DNA of 64,000 nt from Streptomyces sp. CB03234 (GCF_001905885.1 NZ_LIYH01000004.1:620001-684000), one strand, 5' to 3'. Positions 42,609 through 53,825 are shown, counted from the stretch's first letter. Numbers and translations: made by a program. Notes: generated by a model not told the origin, from the sequence alone.

Positions 42609-45449
42609 GTGACCGCAGACCGGCCGCCCTTCCGCGACTCGCAGCTGCCGCTGGCCAAGCGCGTCGACGATCTGCTCGGGCGCCTCACGCCCGCCGAACG
42701 GATCGCGATGCTCCACCAGTTCGCGCCCGCCGTCGACCGCCTGGGCGTCGCCGCCTTCCGCACCGGCCAGGAAGCCCTCCACGGCGTCGCCTGGATGGGC
42801 CCCGCGACCGTCTTCCCCCAGGCCGTCGGCCTCGGCGCCACCTGGAACGACGACCTCGTGCGCCGCGTCGGCGAAGCCGTCGGCAACGAGGCGCGGGCCA
42901 TGCGCGCCCGCGACGACCGCGTCGGCCTCAACGTCTGGGCCCCCACCGTCAACCTGCTGCGCAACCCCCTGTGGGGGCGCGGCGAGGAGGGCTACTCCGA
43001 GGACCCCGCCCTCACCTCCGCCATCGCCGTCGCCTACACGCGCGGCCTGCGCGGCGACCACCCCACCTACTGGCGCACCGCCCCGGTCCTCAAGCACTGG
43101 CTCGCCCACAACAACGAGACCGACCGGGACACCACCTCCGCCTCCGTACGCCCCCGCGTCCTGCACGAGTACGACCTGCGCGCCTTCCGCCGGGCCGTCG
43201 AAGCGGGCGCCGTGGCCGGCGTCATGCCCGCCTACAACCTGGTCAACGGCCGCCCCAACCACCTCTCGCCGCACCTGCGCGACCACCTGCGCACCTGGAC
43301 CGACCGCGAACTCCTCGTCTGCTCCGACGCCGGCGCGCCCAGCAACCTGGTCGACTCCCAGCACTACTTCGCCACCCACGAGGAAGCCACCGCCGCCGCC
43401 CTGCGCGCCGGCGTCGACAGCTTCACCGACCACGGCACCGACAGCACCACCACTGTGGCCCGGCTGGGCGGCGCCCTCGACCGGGGGCTCATCCACGAAA
43501 CCGACATCGACACCGCCGTACGCCGCCAGCTCCACGTCCGCTTCTCGCTCGGCGAGTTCGACCCGGACCTCGACCCCTACGCGACGACGACCGCCTTCGA
43601 CACCGACGAGCACCGCGCCCTCGCCCAGGAGACCGCCGAGCAGGCCGTCGTGCTCCTCACCAACGACGGCATCCTGCCGCTGGACCCGGCGGCCCGGCCG
43701 CGCGTCGCCGTCGTCGGCCCCCTCGCCGACGTGTGCAAGCTCGACTGGTACAGCGGCACCCTCATCCACCGCTCCACGCCCCTGGACGGCCTGCGGGAAC
43801 GATTCGGCGCCGAGAACGTCACCCACGCCGAAGGCACCGACCGGGTACGGCTCCGCTGCGCCGCCGGGTACCTCCGCGTTCCGCACTCCGAAGCCACCAC
43901 CGGCACCCGCGGCGCCGAGGGCTCCCTCGACCCCGCCCTCCTCGCCGGCCGCACCGACCTGCCGCCCCTCCACCCGGACGCCCACGGCACCGAACTCGCC
44001 CTCACCGACTGGGGCGACGGCGTCCTCACCCTCCGCGCGCCGGACGGCCGCCACCTCTCCGTCGCCGCCGACGGCCTGGTACGCGCCTCCGCCGACCAGC
44101 CCGGCGGCTGGGTCGTCCAGGAGACGTTCCGGCTCCAGCCCCATGCCGGCGGTCACCTCCTGAAGCACCTCGGGACGGGCGGGTACGTCTCCGTCACCGC
44201 CGACGGCGCGAAAGTTGCCGCCCGCGCCGATCAGGCCGAGGTCTTCACGGTCGTCACCACCGAGCGCGGCGAGGACGCCGTCGCCAGGGCGGCCGCCGGC
44301 GCGGACGTCGTCATCGTCGTCGCCGGCAACGACCCGCACATCAACGGCCGCGAGACCGAGGACCGCACCACCCTGGCCCTGCCCGCCGCCCAGGACCGGA
44401 TCTGGCGCGCCGCCCACGCGGCCAACCCGCGCACCGTCCTCGTCCTCGTCTCCTCCTACCCGTACGCCGTTCCCGACGCCGCCGCCGAGCTGCCCGCCCT
44501 GCTGTGGACCGCGCACGGCGGGCAGGCCGCCGGCACCGCCCTCGCCCGCGTCCTCGCCGGGGACGTCTCCCCGGCCGGGCGGCTGCCCCAGACGTGGTAC
44601 GCCACGGACGACGACCTGCCGGGCCTGCTGGACTACGACATCATCGGCAGCCGCCAGACCTACCTGTACTTCGACGGCACCCCGCTGTTCCCGTTCGGCC
44701 ACGGCCTGTCGTACGCGTCCTTCACCTACGGCGATCCGAGCGCCGAGCGCGACGACGACACCATCCGGGTCGCGTTCACCGTCACCAACACGGCGCCCGT
44801 CCCCGCCGACGAGGTCGCCCAGCTGTACGTACGGGCCGTCGCGCCCTCCGTGCCCCGGCCGCTGCGGGAACTCGCCGGCCACCGGCGCGTCCACCTCGCG
44901 CCCGGTGAGGCGCGGCGCCTGGAGTTCGACGTGCCCGTCACCGCGCTCGGGTTCTGGGACGTGGCCCACGGCCGCTGGACGGTCGAGCCGGGGGCGTACG
45001 CGTTCCTCGCCGGGGCCTCCAGCGCCGACATCCGGCTGACCACCACCGTCACCGTCGACGGCCCGCCCCGCACCCCGCGTCCCGTCCTCGACCGGCCGCT
45101 GGCCGCCGCCGACTACGACGAGGAGCACCTCACCGAGCTGGCCGACCGCACCAAGGTCCGCGGCGACTGCGTCACCCCTGCCGTCCCCGACCGGCCCGCA
45201 GGGATGCTCTTCCGCGACTGCGACTTCGCCACCGGCGCCTCCGCCGCTGCCCTGGAGGTCTCCGGCGCCGGCACGGTCACCCTCACCCTCGGCGACGGCA
45301 CCGCGCTCGCCTCCGTGGACGTGGCGGCGCCCGGCGGCCCGTACGACTACACCACCCTCACCACACCCGTCGACGTACGGGGCGTGCGGGACCTCCGCGT
45401 CGCGCTGACCGGCACCGTACGGCTGGCCTCCCTCGCCTTCACCCGCTGA
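42609..45449 (+). CDS. GH3-family beta-glycosidase
   Basis: 946-aa cytosolic glycosidase. The (beta/alpha)8 domain has GVAWMGPATVFPQAVGLGATW, LKHWLAHNNE (Lys/His substrate contacts) and nucleophile Asp240 in VCSDAGAPSN. The second domain has VVLLTNDGILPLDP and GNDPHINGRETEDR. An insert of about 150 aa (roughly 400-555, GRHLSVAADGLVRASADQ and GGYVSVTADGAKV) resembles a fascin-like beta-trefoil in the place where other GH3 enzymes carry PA14. A fibronectin III-like domain follows, then an extra C-terminal beta-domain. Beta-glucosidase or beta-xylosidase activity is likely. GAGGGG precedes GTG 42609. Under LacI operator 4. Confidence 0.92.
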   Translation: MTADRPPFRDSQLPLAKRVDDLLGRLTPAERIAMLHQFAPAVDRLGVAAFRTGQEALHGVAWMGPATVFPQAVGLGATWNDDLVRRVGEAVGNEARAMRARDDRVGLNVWAPTVNLLRNPLWGRGEEGYSEDPALTSAIAVAYTRGLRGDHPTYWRTAPVLKHWLAHNNETDRDTTSASVRPRVLHEYDLRAFRRAVEAGAVAGVMPAYNLVNGRPNHLSPHLRDHLRTWTDRELLVCSDAGAPSNLVDSQHYFATHEEATAAALRAGVDSFTDHGTDSTTTVARLGGALDRGLIHETDIDTAVRRQLHVRFSLGEFDPDLDPYATTTAFDTDEHRALAQETAEQAVVLLTNDGILPLDPAARPRVAVVGPLADVCKLDWYSGTLIHRSTPLDGLRERFGAENVTHAEGTDRVRLRCAAGYLRVPHSEATTGTRGAEGSLDPALLAGRTDLPPLHPDAHGTELALTDWGDGVLTLRAPDGRHLSVAADGLVRASADQPGGWVVQETFRLQPHAGGHLLKHLGTGGYVSVTADGAKVAARADQAEVFTVVTTERGEDAVARAAAGADVVIVVAGNDPHINGRETEDRTTLALPAAQDRIWRAAHAANPRTVLVLVSSYPYAVPDAAAELPALLWTAHGGQAAGTALARVLAGDVSPAGRLPQTWYATDDDLPGLLDYDIIGSRQTYLYFDGTPLFPFGHGLSYASFTYGDPSAERDDDTIRVAFTVTNTAPVPADEVAQLYVRAVAPSVPRPLRELAGHRRVHLAPGEARRLEFDVPVTALGFWDVAHGRWTVEPGAYAFLAGASSADIRLTTTVTVDGPPRTPRPVLDRPLAAADYDEEHLTELADRTKVRGDCVTPAVPDRPAGMLFRDCDFATGASAAALEVSGAGTVTLTLGDGTALASVDVAAPGGPYDYTTLTTPVDVRGVRDLRVALTGTVRLASLAFTR

Positions 45450-45500
45450 GGGCGCCCGGCCCGAACTGCGCCCGGCGGCTCCCAGGGGCACGCTTGAACC

Positions 45501-47633
45501 GTGAAGAACCCCGGGGAGACGGGCTCGGGCCTGCGGTCGCTGGGCGCCGCCCTGTCCGACGTCATGCGGCGGACGGGCGCCGCCATCGGCATGGTGTACC
45601 TGCGCCCGCCGGGGGACAGCGCGCTGCGGCTGGCGGTGCTGAGCGGCGTCTCCCTGGAGTTCGCCGCCCCCTGGATGCGGGTGGCGCCGCGTGACCCCGT
45701 CCCGGTGGCGGACGCCGTGGCCGAGCGGCGCCTGGTGTGGATCGGGGACCGGGAGGAGATGGCCCGCCGCTACCCCCGGCCGGGCCTCGTCCTGCCGTAT
45801 CCGTTCTCCCTGGCCGCCGCGCCGATCGCCGACGGCCCGGCCGCCGGGGGCGGCCTGGTGCTGCTGTGGCCCGGCGGCCACGCGCCGCAGCTCTCGGCGT
45901 CCGAGGAGGACGCCGTCCGGGCCGGTTGCGACCGGATGGCGCTGGTGCTGGCGCGGGCCGTCGACCGGGGCAGCCCCGTCGTGCCGGGGCCCCAGCCGCG
46001 GATCGTCCGGCCCTCCCGGCGTACCCCCGGGCCCATCGAGGCCACGGCGGCGGTGGAGTTCATCGACCGCCTGCCCGGGGGGAGCTGCGCGCTGGACCTG
46101 AACGGCCGCATCACCTTCGTCACCGCGGACGCCGCCGACCTGCTGGGAGCCGAGGCCGAGGACCTGACCGGCGCCCTGCCCTGGGAGGCCCTGCCGTGGA
46201 TGGACGACCCCGCCGTCGAGGACCGGTACCGGGCCGCGGTCATCAGCCGCCGGACCACGTCGTTCACCGTCCTCCGGCCGCCCGACCACTGGCTCTGCTT
46301 CGAGCTGCACCCCGACGCCACCGGCATCAGCGTCCGCATCACCCCGGCCGCCGCTGCCCCCGACCGGGGCGACGAGGCCCCCGTCGCCGCCCCGGAACAC
46401 ACGGCCCACTCCCCCCTGCCCAGCCGGGCCACCGCCCTGTACCACCTGATGCACCTGGCCGCCACGCTCACCGAGGCCGTCGGCGTACAGGACGTGGTGG
46501 ACCAGGCCGCCGACCAGATCACGCCCGCCCTCGGCGCCCACGCCCTCGCCCTGCTCACCACGGAGGACGGCCGGCTGCGGGTCGTCGGCCACCGCGGGTA
46601 CACCGCCGACGCCATGGCCCGGTTCGACTCCGCGCCCCTGACCTCGGACACCCCGGCCGCACACGTCCTGACCAGCGGAACCCCGCTCTTCTTCGGCAGC
46701 CGGGAGGAACTCGCACGCGACTACCCGTCCGCCTTCGTGCTCGACAGCGAGGGTGCTGCCTGGGCCTTCCTGCCACTGATCGCCTCGGGCCGGCCGGTCG
46801 GCTCGCTGATCGTCGCCTACGACCGGCCCCGGCCGTTCCACCCCGGAGAGCGCGCCATCCTCACCTCCCTGGCCGGGCTGATCGCCCAGGCCCTGGACCG
46901 GGCCCGGCTCTACGACAGCAAGCACGAGCTCGCCCACCGCCTCCAGGCAGGTCTCCTCCCGCACACCCTGCCCCACATCCCCGGCCTGGAGGTCGCCGCC
47001 CGCTACCTCCCCGCCGGCCACGGCATGGGCATCGGCGGCGACTTCTACGACCTGATCAGGCTCAGCGGCACCACCGCCGCCGCGACCATCGGCGACGTCC
47101 AGGGCCACAACGTCGAGGCGGCCGCCCTCATGGGCCAGGTACGGGCCGCCGTCCACGCGAGCGCCGGCGCGCCGCCCGGCGAGGTCCTCGCCCGCACCAA
47201 CCGCCTGCTCACCGACCTCGACCCGGGCCTGTTCACCAGCTGCCTGTACGCGCACATCGACCTCAGGCACCACCGGGCGCTGCTCGCCACCGCCGGGCAC
47301 CCTCCTCCCCTCGTACGCCACCCCGACGGCCACACCCAGGTGCTCGACCTGCCTCCCGGCCTCCTCCTCGGCATCGACCCGGCCGCCGACTACCCCACGG
47401 CCGGGGTCACCCTGCCCATCGGCACCGTGCTGGCCCTCTACACCGACGGCCTCGTCGAGGCACCCGGCGTCGACATCGACGACGCGACCGCCGAACTGGC
47501 CGGGAAACTCGCCGAGGGCGAGGCCCTGAGCATGGACGGCCTCGCCGACACGCTCATCGGCCATGCCCACGGCTCGGCGCCCCGCGACGACGACATCGCC
47601 CTGCTCCTCCTCCGTACCGCCGCGCCGTCGTGA
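45501..47633 (+). CDS. PAS-GAF-SpoIIE (PP2C) phosphatase
   Basis: 710-aa cytosolic regulator. An N-terminal GAF-like sensor (about 10-155), PAS (about 180-270: FIDRLPGGSCALDLNGRITF), GAF (about 310-460) and SpoIIE phosphatase (about 480-705) with metal motifs GGDFYDL, GDVQGHN, YTDGLVE and DDDIALLLL. Unlike the protein at 28276 it has no ATPase domain, so it should only dephosphorylate STAS partners. GTG start 51 bp after the GH3 gene; the reason for its place in a sugar island is unclear. The end meets the aldose epimerase gene tail to tail. Confidence 0.92.
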   Translation: MKNPGETGSGLRSLGAALSDVMRRTGAAIGMVYLRPPGDSALRLAVLSGVSLEFAAPWMRVAPRDPVPVADAVAERRLVWIGDREEMARRYPRPGLVLPYPFSLAAAPIADGPAAGGGLVLLWPGGHAPQLSASEEDAVRAGCDRMALVLARAVDRGSPVVPGPQPRIVRPSRRTPGPIEATAAVEFIDRLPGGSCALDLNGRITFVTADAADLLGAEAEDLTGALPWEALPWMDDPAVEDRYRAAVISRRTTSFTVLRPPDHWLCFELHPDATGISVRITPAAAAPDRGDEAPVAAPEHTAHSPLPSRATALYHLMHLAATLTEAVGVQDVVDQAADQITPALGAHALALLTTEDGRLRVVGHRGYTADAMARFDSAPLTSDTPAAHVLTSGTPLFFGSREELARDYPSAFVLDSEGAAWAFLPLIASGRPVGSLIVAYDRPRPFHPGERAILTSLAGLIAQALDRARLYDSKHELAHRLQAGLLPHTLPHIPGLEVAARYLPAGHGMGIGGDFYDLIRLSGTTAAATIGDVQGHNVEAAALMGQVRAAVHASAGAPPGEVLARTNRLLTDLDPGLFTSCLYAHIDLRHHRALLATAGHPPPLVRHPDGHTQVLDLPPGLLLGIDPAADYPTAGVTLPIGTVLALYTDGLVEAPGVDIDDATAELAGKLAEGEALSMDGLADTLIGHAHGSAPRDDDIALLLLRTAAPS

Positions 47634-47646
47634 GCCCCCCGGCTCA
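47631..47646. terminator. Short hairpin formed by the two stop codons
   Basis: TGAGCC-CCCC-GGCTCA: a 6-bp stem whose ends are the stop codons of the two convergent genes. It is weak alone, but located where a bidirectional terminator is needed. Confidence 0.4.
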
Positions 47647-48804
47647 GCGCGCCGAGAAGCCGTGCACCGTCGTCGACCGGTAGGTCTCGCCCGGCCGCAG
47701 CACCGTCGACGGGAACGCGGCCTGGTTCGGTGAGTCGGGAAAGTGCTGGGTTTCCAGGCACAGCCCGTCGCCCTGCCGGTACGTACGCCCCGACGGCCCG
47801 GCCAGCGTGCCGTCCAGGAAGTTCCCCGAGTAGAACTGCACGCCCGGCTCCGTCGTCGCGATCGTCATCGTGCGCCCCGATCGGGGGTCGCGCAGCGTCG
47901 CGAAGGGCTCCGGCCGGTCCGTGATGCCCTTGTCCAGCACCCAGTTGTGGTCGTACCCCTTGGCGAGGACCAGCTGCGGGTGCGCCGTACGGATGTCCTC
48001 GCCGATGGTCTTGGCGTGCCGGAAGTCGAACGGCGTGCCCGCGACCCTCGCCCGCTCACCGGTCGGGATCAGGGTCGCGTCGGTCGGCGTGTAGCGGGAG
48101 GCGGCGAGCCGCAGCTCGTGGCCGAGGACGTCGCCGCCGCCCTCACCCGCGAGGTTGTAGTACGTGTGGTTCGTCAGGTTCACCACCGTCGCCCGGTCGG
48201 TGGTCGCCGTGTAGTCGATCCGCCACTCCCCGCGCGCCGTGAGGGTGTACCTCACCGTCACCTTCAGCGTGCCCGGGTAGCCCATCTCGCCGTCCGCGCT
48301 CACATACCGCAGCACCAGCCCCACACCCGTGGCGTCCGTGAACGGCTCCACGTCCCACACGCGCTTGTCGAACCCCTGGGCGCCGCCGTGCAGGCTGTTG
48401 GGCCCGTCGTTCACGGACAGCTCGTAGGTCCTGCCGTCCAGGGTGAAGCGGCCGCCCGCGATCCGGTTGCCGTACCGGCCGATCAGCGCGCCGAAGAACG
48501 GTGACGACGACACATAGGCGTCGAGGTCGTCGAAGCCCAGCGACACATTGGCGTACCGGCCGCGCCGGTCCGGTATCTCCAGGGACTGGACGATGCCGCC
48601 GTACGACAGGACCTTCAGCCGGGTGCCGCCGTTCTCCAGCGTCCAGCGGTACACCTTCGTGCCGTCGTCGAGCGTCCCGAAGAGCTCCTTCACCGGCTTC
48701 CTTCCACTCGACGCGCCGTTCGAGGCGTACGACGGGGAGCCCGCCGCTGCCATGAGTCCCGTGGCGGCCGCGGCCGCCAGCACCGTCCGTCTGCTCGTAT
48801 CCAT
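47644..48804 (-). CDS. galM: Aldose 1-epimerase, Tat-exported
   Basis: 386-aa mutarotase interconverting alpha and beta aldoses. The start carries a twin-arginine signal (TSRRTVLAAAAATGLMAAAG), so the enzyme acts outside the membrane. GalM motifs: GGIVQSLEIPDRRG, FFGALIGRYGNRIAGGRF, catalytic His in NLTNHTYYNLAG, YDHNWVLD and catalytic Glu in CLETQHFPDSPN. Last gene of the U32-like/ChvE/MmsA/MmsB operon, 24 bp after mmsB. An exported epimerase next to a monosaccharide importer suggests it prepares the anomer recognised by the binding protein. Confidence 0.95.
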   Translation of the reverse strand: MDTSRRTVLAAAAATGLMAAAGSPSYASNGASSGRKPVKELFGTLDDGTKVYRWTLENGGTRLKVLSYGGIVQSLEIPDRRGRYANVSLGFDDLDAYVSSSPFFGALIGRYGNRIAGGRFTLDGRTYELSVNDGPNSLHGGAQGFDKRVWDVEPFTDATGVGLVLRYVSADGEMGYPGTLKVTVRYTLTARGEWRIDYTATTDRATVVNLTNHTYYNLAGEGGGDVLGHELRLAASRYTPTDATLIPTGERARVAGTPFDFRHAKTIGEDIRTAHPQLVLAKGYDHNWVLDKGITDRPEPFATLRDPRSGRTMTIATTEPGVQFYSGNFLDGTLAGPSGRTYRQGDGLCLETQHFPDSPNQAAFPSTVLRPGETYRSTTVHGFSAR

Positions 48805-48828
48805 TCCACAACTCCTCGGAAAGAAGGG

Positions 48829-50058
48829 TTACTTGCCGGCCTTGCGCTTGTTCCAGACGTCGAACCCGACCGCCGCCAGCAGCACCAGGCCCTTGATGAC
48901 CTGCTGGTAGTCCGTCCCGATGCCGACCAGCGACATCCCGTTGTTGAGCACGCCCAGCACCAGGCCGCCGATCACGGCGCCCATCACCGTGCCGACACCG
49001 CCGCTCATCGAGGCGCCGCCGATGAACGCCGCGGCGATCGCCTCCAGTTCGAAGTTCAGGCCCGCCTGCGGGGTGCCCGCGTTCAGCCGCGCCGCGTACA
49101 CACAGCCCGCCAGCGCCGCCAGCACGCCCATGTTGACGAACACGAGGAAAGTGACCCGCTTGTCCTTGACGCCCGACAGCTTCGCCGCCGCCTTGTTGCC
49201 GCCCAGCGCGTACACATGGCGCCCGATGACCGCGTTGCGCATCACATAACCCAGCCCGATCAGCAGCGCGCACATGATGAGCATGACCACCGGTACGCCG
49301 TGGAAGCTGGCCAGCGTCAGTGTGAACGCCACCACGGCGGCCGTGAGCGCCACGCACTTCAGCGCCCAGATGCCGGCCGGCAGCACGTCCAGCTCGTACG
49401 CCACCTGCCGCCGCCGGTCGCGCCACTCGCGCAGCAGCAGGAAGACGACCGCGACGAGCCCGAGGAACAGGGTGGGGTTGTGGTACTGGGTGTAGGGGCC
49501 CATCTCGGGGATGAAGCCCTTGGCGATGTTCTGGAAGCCCTCGGGGAACGGGGCTATCGACTGCCCCTCCAGCACGATCTGCGTGAGGCCCCGGAAGAGC
49601 AGCATGCCGGCCAGCGTCACGATGAACGACGGGATGCCGAGGTAGGCGATGAAGAACCCCTGCCAGGCACCCGCGACCGCGCCGATCAGCAGCGACAGCA
49701 CCAGCGCCAGCACCCACGGCATGTCGTGCTTGACCATCATCACCGCCGACATGGCGCCGACGAACGCGACGACCGAACCGACGGACAGGTCGATGTGGCC
49801 GGCGATGATGACGATCATCATGCCCATGGCCAGGATGAGGATGTAGCCGTTCTGCTGGATCAGGTTGGAGACGTTGTTCGGCAGCAGCAGCGTGCCGTCG
49901 GTCCAGATCTGGAACAGCACGACGATGAACGCGAGGGCGATCAGCATGCCGTACTGGCGCATGTTGCCGCGCAGCCCGTTCAGCAGCAGGGCCGCCGCCG
50001 ACGGCTGCGGTGGGGCGTCCTGTGGCTGGGGACGCGGGGGAGTGGTCGTGGTGGTCAT
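48829..50058 (-). CDS. mmsB: Multiple-monosaccharide ABC transporter permease
   Basis: 409-aa inner-membrane permease of the RbsC/XylH group, about ten helices. Hallmarks are ILILAMGMMIVIIAGHIDLSVGSVVAFVGA, IPSFIVTLAGMLLFRGL, GGNKAAAKLSGV and AIAAAFIGGASMSGGVGTVMGA. Together with the ATPase and ChvE-like binding protein it forms a complete importer for monosaccharides such as arabinose, galactose, fucose, xylose or glucose. 9 bp separate it from the ATPase gene. Confidence 0.95.
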   Translation of the reverse strand: MTTTTTPPRPQPQDAPPQPSAAALLLNGLRGNMRQYGMLIALAFIVVLFQIWTDGTLLLPNNVSNLIQQNGYILILAMGMMIVIIAGHIDLSVGSVVAFVGAMSAVMMVKHDMPWVLALVLSLLIGAVAGAWQGFFIAYLGIPSFIVTLAGMLLFRGLTQIVLEGQSIAPFPEGFQNIAKGFIPEMGPYTQYHNPTLFLGLVAVVFLLLREWRDRRRQVAYELDVLPAGIWALKCVALTAAVVAFTLTLASFHGVPVVMLIMCALLIGLGYVMRNAVIGRHVYALGGNKAAAKLSGVKDKRVTFLVFVNMGVLAALAGCVYAARLNAGTPQAGLNFELEAIAAAFIGGASMSGGVGTVMGAVIGGLVLGVLNNGMSLVGIGTDYQQVIKGLVLLAAVGFDVWNKRKAGK

Positions 50059-50067
50059 GACGGTGCC

Positions 50068-51620
<1,553 letters not shown>

Positions 51621-51624
<4 letters not shown>

Positions 51625-52745
51625 TTGAGCTGCCCGGCGGTGAAGTAGCCCTCGTCGACGAGGAGCCGCGTGTTCGACTTGTCGATGCTGACCGGGTCCA
51701 GCAGGAACGACGGCACGGTCTTCTTGCCGTTGTGGTAGTCGGTGGTGTTGTTGACCTCGGGCTTCTTCCCGTTGAGGACCGCGTCGCCCATCTTCACCGC
51801 CTGCGCGGCCAGCTTGCGCGTGTCCTTGAAGACGGTCTGGGTCTGCTCGCCCCGGATGATCGACTTCACCGACGCCAGCTCCGCGTCCTGCCCGGTGACC
51901 ACCGGCAGCGGCCGGCTCTTCGTGCCGTAACCGGCGCTCTTGAGGGCGGAGATGATGCCGATGGAGATGCCGTCGTAGGGGGACAGGACCGCGTCGACGC
52001 GCTCCTCGCCGTAGTTCTTGCTGATCAGGTCGTCCATCCGCTTCTGCGCGGTGCCGCCGTCCCAGCGCAGCGTGGTGGCCTGGTTCATCCGGGTCTGCTT
52101 GCTGCGCACCACGAGCCGGCCGCTGGCGAGGTACGGCTGGAGCACCTTCATGGCGCCGTTCCAGAAGTACTTGGTGTTGTTGTCGTCCGGCGAGCCCGCG
52201 AACAGCTCGATGTTGTACGACTTCCCCTCGGCGGTCGGCGGCCCGAGCTTCAGCGCGTCGACGATGTACTTCGCCTCCAGCTCGCCGACCCGCTCGTTGT
52301 CGAACGACGCGTAGTAGTCGACGTGCTCGGTGCCCATGATGAGGCGGTCGTACGAGATCACGGGGATGCCCGCGTCCTCCGCCCGCTGGAGCACCTCGGT
52401 GAGCGCCGAGCCGTCGATGGCGGCGACCACCAGCAGCTTGCGCCCCTTGGTGATCATGTTCTCGATCTGGGCGATCTGGTTCTCGACCTTGTCGTCGCCG
52501 TACTGGAGGTCGGTGTCATACCCCGCCTTCCGAAACTGCTCCGCCATGTTCCGGCCGTCGGCTATCCACCGCTCGGAGGCCTTGGTGGGCATGGCGAGCC
52601 CGATGGTGCCGCCCTTGCCGCTCTCGGCCTTGTAGCGGCTGCCGCCCCTGGCCTCCTGGCCGCAGGCGGTGAGCGAGACGGTGAGCAGCGCGGCGAGGGA
52701 GGCCGCCACGGCGGTTCTGCGGGAGGTGCTGCGGGTGTCGCGCAT
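51621..52745 (-). CDS. chvE: ChvE-like monosaccharide-binding lipoprotein
   Basis: 374-aa extracellular lipoprotein (lipobox LTAC, Cys28). It has the two-lobe periplasmic-binding fold of the ChvE/MglB type: GLAMPTKASERWIADGRNM, VVAAIDGSALTEVLQRAEDAGIPVISYDRLI, LFAGSPDDNNTKYFWNGAM, VVTGQDAELASVKSI. ChvE relatives bind arabinose, galactose, fucose, xylose and glucose. It starts 3 bp after the U32-like gene, so it is under the same promoter with the IclR-type site. Confidence 0.95.
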
Positions 52746-52748
52746 GGT

Positions 52749-53717
52749 TCAGTGGCCTTCCGGGACGGGGAAACGGCGGAGCTCCCCCGGCAGCCGCGAG
52801 CCGAGCGGGGACATCCCGCCGTCCGCGCCGTGCCGGGCCAGCAGGTCGAGGACGAGCCGCCCCCGGCGCACCCGCTCACGGGCGGTGGCGAGCGCCGTGT
52901 CGCGCAGCTGCGCGCCGTACGGGTAGATGCCGGGGGAGCGGCTCAGGCCGAACTTCAGGTAGAGCGGCGCGCCGCGCCGGATCAGCTCGGCCGCCTCGTA
53001 CATCCGGATGTAGCCGCCGAGGTCGTCGGGCGCCTCGACGTACATGTCCATCGGCGCGCGGGCGGCCAGCCGGATCTCGGTGAGGTGGTCCAGGGTCAGG
53101 TCGGAGGGCACGTTGATGGAGTCGGCGCCGAGCGCCTCGTACACCGCGTACGAGGCCGGGTTGACCGGGCCGGTGAGCGCGGACAGCTTGAACGTGGTGC
53201 CGGCGGGCAGGTGCCCGGCCGCGCGCAGCCGGTGCAGCGTCCACAGCACGCCCTCGTCGGCGACGAGGAGGCAGCGCACACCGAGCTCGGTGGCGCGGCA
53301 GGCGTCCTCGACGCAGCCGGCGAGCGCGTCGTGGCCGCGGGCGCGCAGCCCGGCGCCGCCCGATTCGGTGCGGGTGCCCGCGCCGATGTCCCAGGTGCCG
53401 CGCGGGCCGGTGAACAGGCACAGCTCGATGTCGCGTTCGGCGCAGGACTCCACCATCTCGGTGATCTCGGCGTCGGTGAGCATCCAGACGCCGCTGCCCT
53501 GGCTGATGCGGTGGATCGGTACGTCGAGCCGGGAACTCTCCTTGAGGACGACGGCCAGGGCCTCCGGGCCCTCCACGGAGGGGATCTCGGTGCGCCAGGT
53601 GCCACCGTCGGGGAAGGTGTGCGGCGAGGCGTCGGCCGGGTCGACGGCGGGCGCCGGATGGCCGATGGCGGCGAGGGCGTCGGCGCCGGGGCGGCGAGGT
53701 GCTGACGGGGCGGTCAC
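52749..53717 (-). CDS. Peptidase-U32-like TIM-barrel protein of unknown role
   Basis: 322-aa soluble protein without signal peptide. Its alternation of beta strands and helices and the phrases FKLSALTGPVNPASYAVYEA, GADSINVPSDLTLDHL and PLYLKFGLSRSPGIYPYG resemble the barrel part of U32 peptidase-like proteins, but the classical U32 signature is not clearly present. It is the first gene of an operon with the monosaccharide importer and epimerase and has its own IclR-type operator 12 bp before the GTG start (GGAG spaced 5 bp). Context argues for a sugar-acid or sugar step rather than proteolysis; this is inference. Confidence 0.65.
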   Translation of the reverse strand: MTAPSAPRRPGADALAAIGHPAPAVDPADASPHTFPDGGTWRTEIPSVEGPEALAVVLKESSRLDVPIHRISQGSGVWMLTDAEITEMVESCAERDIELCLFTGPRGTWDIGAGTRTESGGAGLRARGHDALAGCVEDACRATELGVRCLLVADEGVLWTLHRLRAAGHLPAGTTFKLSALTGPVNPASYAVYEALGADSINVPSDLTLDHLTEIRLAARAPMDMYVEAPDDLGGYIRMYEAAELIRRGAPLYLKFGLSRSPGIYPYGAQLRDTALATARERVRRGRLVLDLLARHGADGGMSPLGSRLPGELRRFPVPEGH

Positions 53718-53728
53718 AGGGCTCCAAT

Positions 53729-53763
53729 GTTCGATATGTCGGACGTGGTTCGCGGAGTTGGGT
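53729..53763 (-). promoter_or_regulatory. IclR-type double operator upstream of U32-like/ChvE operon
   Basis: Palindrome GTTCGATATGTCGGAC (53729-53744; arms GTTCGA/TCGGAC) and box GTTCGCGGAGTTGGGT (53748-53763) start 19 bp apart, as at 30495 and 56154. It sits immediately before the GTG at 53717 and would block transcription or initiation. Confidence 0.7.
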
Positions 53764-53809
53764 GTACGGCGGTACGGGGTGCGAGCAGGGCACCCCCGTA
53801 CCGCCGTAC
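53764..53809 (-). terminator. Strong terminator of dehydratase/dehydrogenase operon
   Basis: A perfect 16-bp stem GTACGGCGGTACGGGG/CCCCGTACCGCCGTAC is extended by TGC/GCA around a 7-nt loop. It starts 16 bp after the dehydrogenase stop and separates that operon from the U32-like operon, which then has its own operator. Confidence 0.9.
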
Positions 53810-53825
53810 GGCACAAGGGGCGGGG

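Noticed and set aside
42270..47570. A 1766-codon open frame on the minus strand
   Set aside because: It lies antisense to GH3 and the SpoIIE gene, both with clear family motifs. Its translation is Gly/Val/Arg-rich text without domains; in DNA with G/C in third positions the opposite strand rarely has stops.
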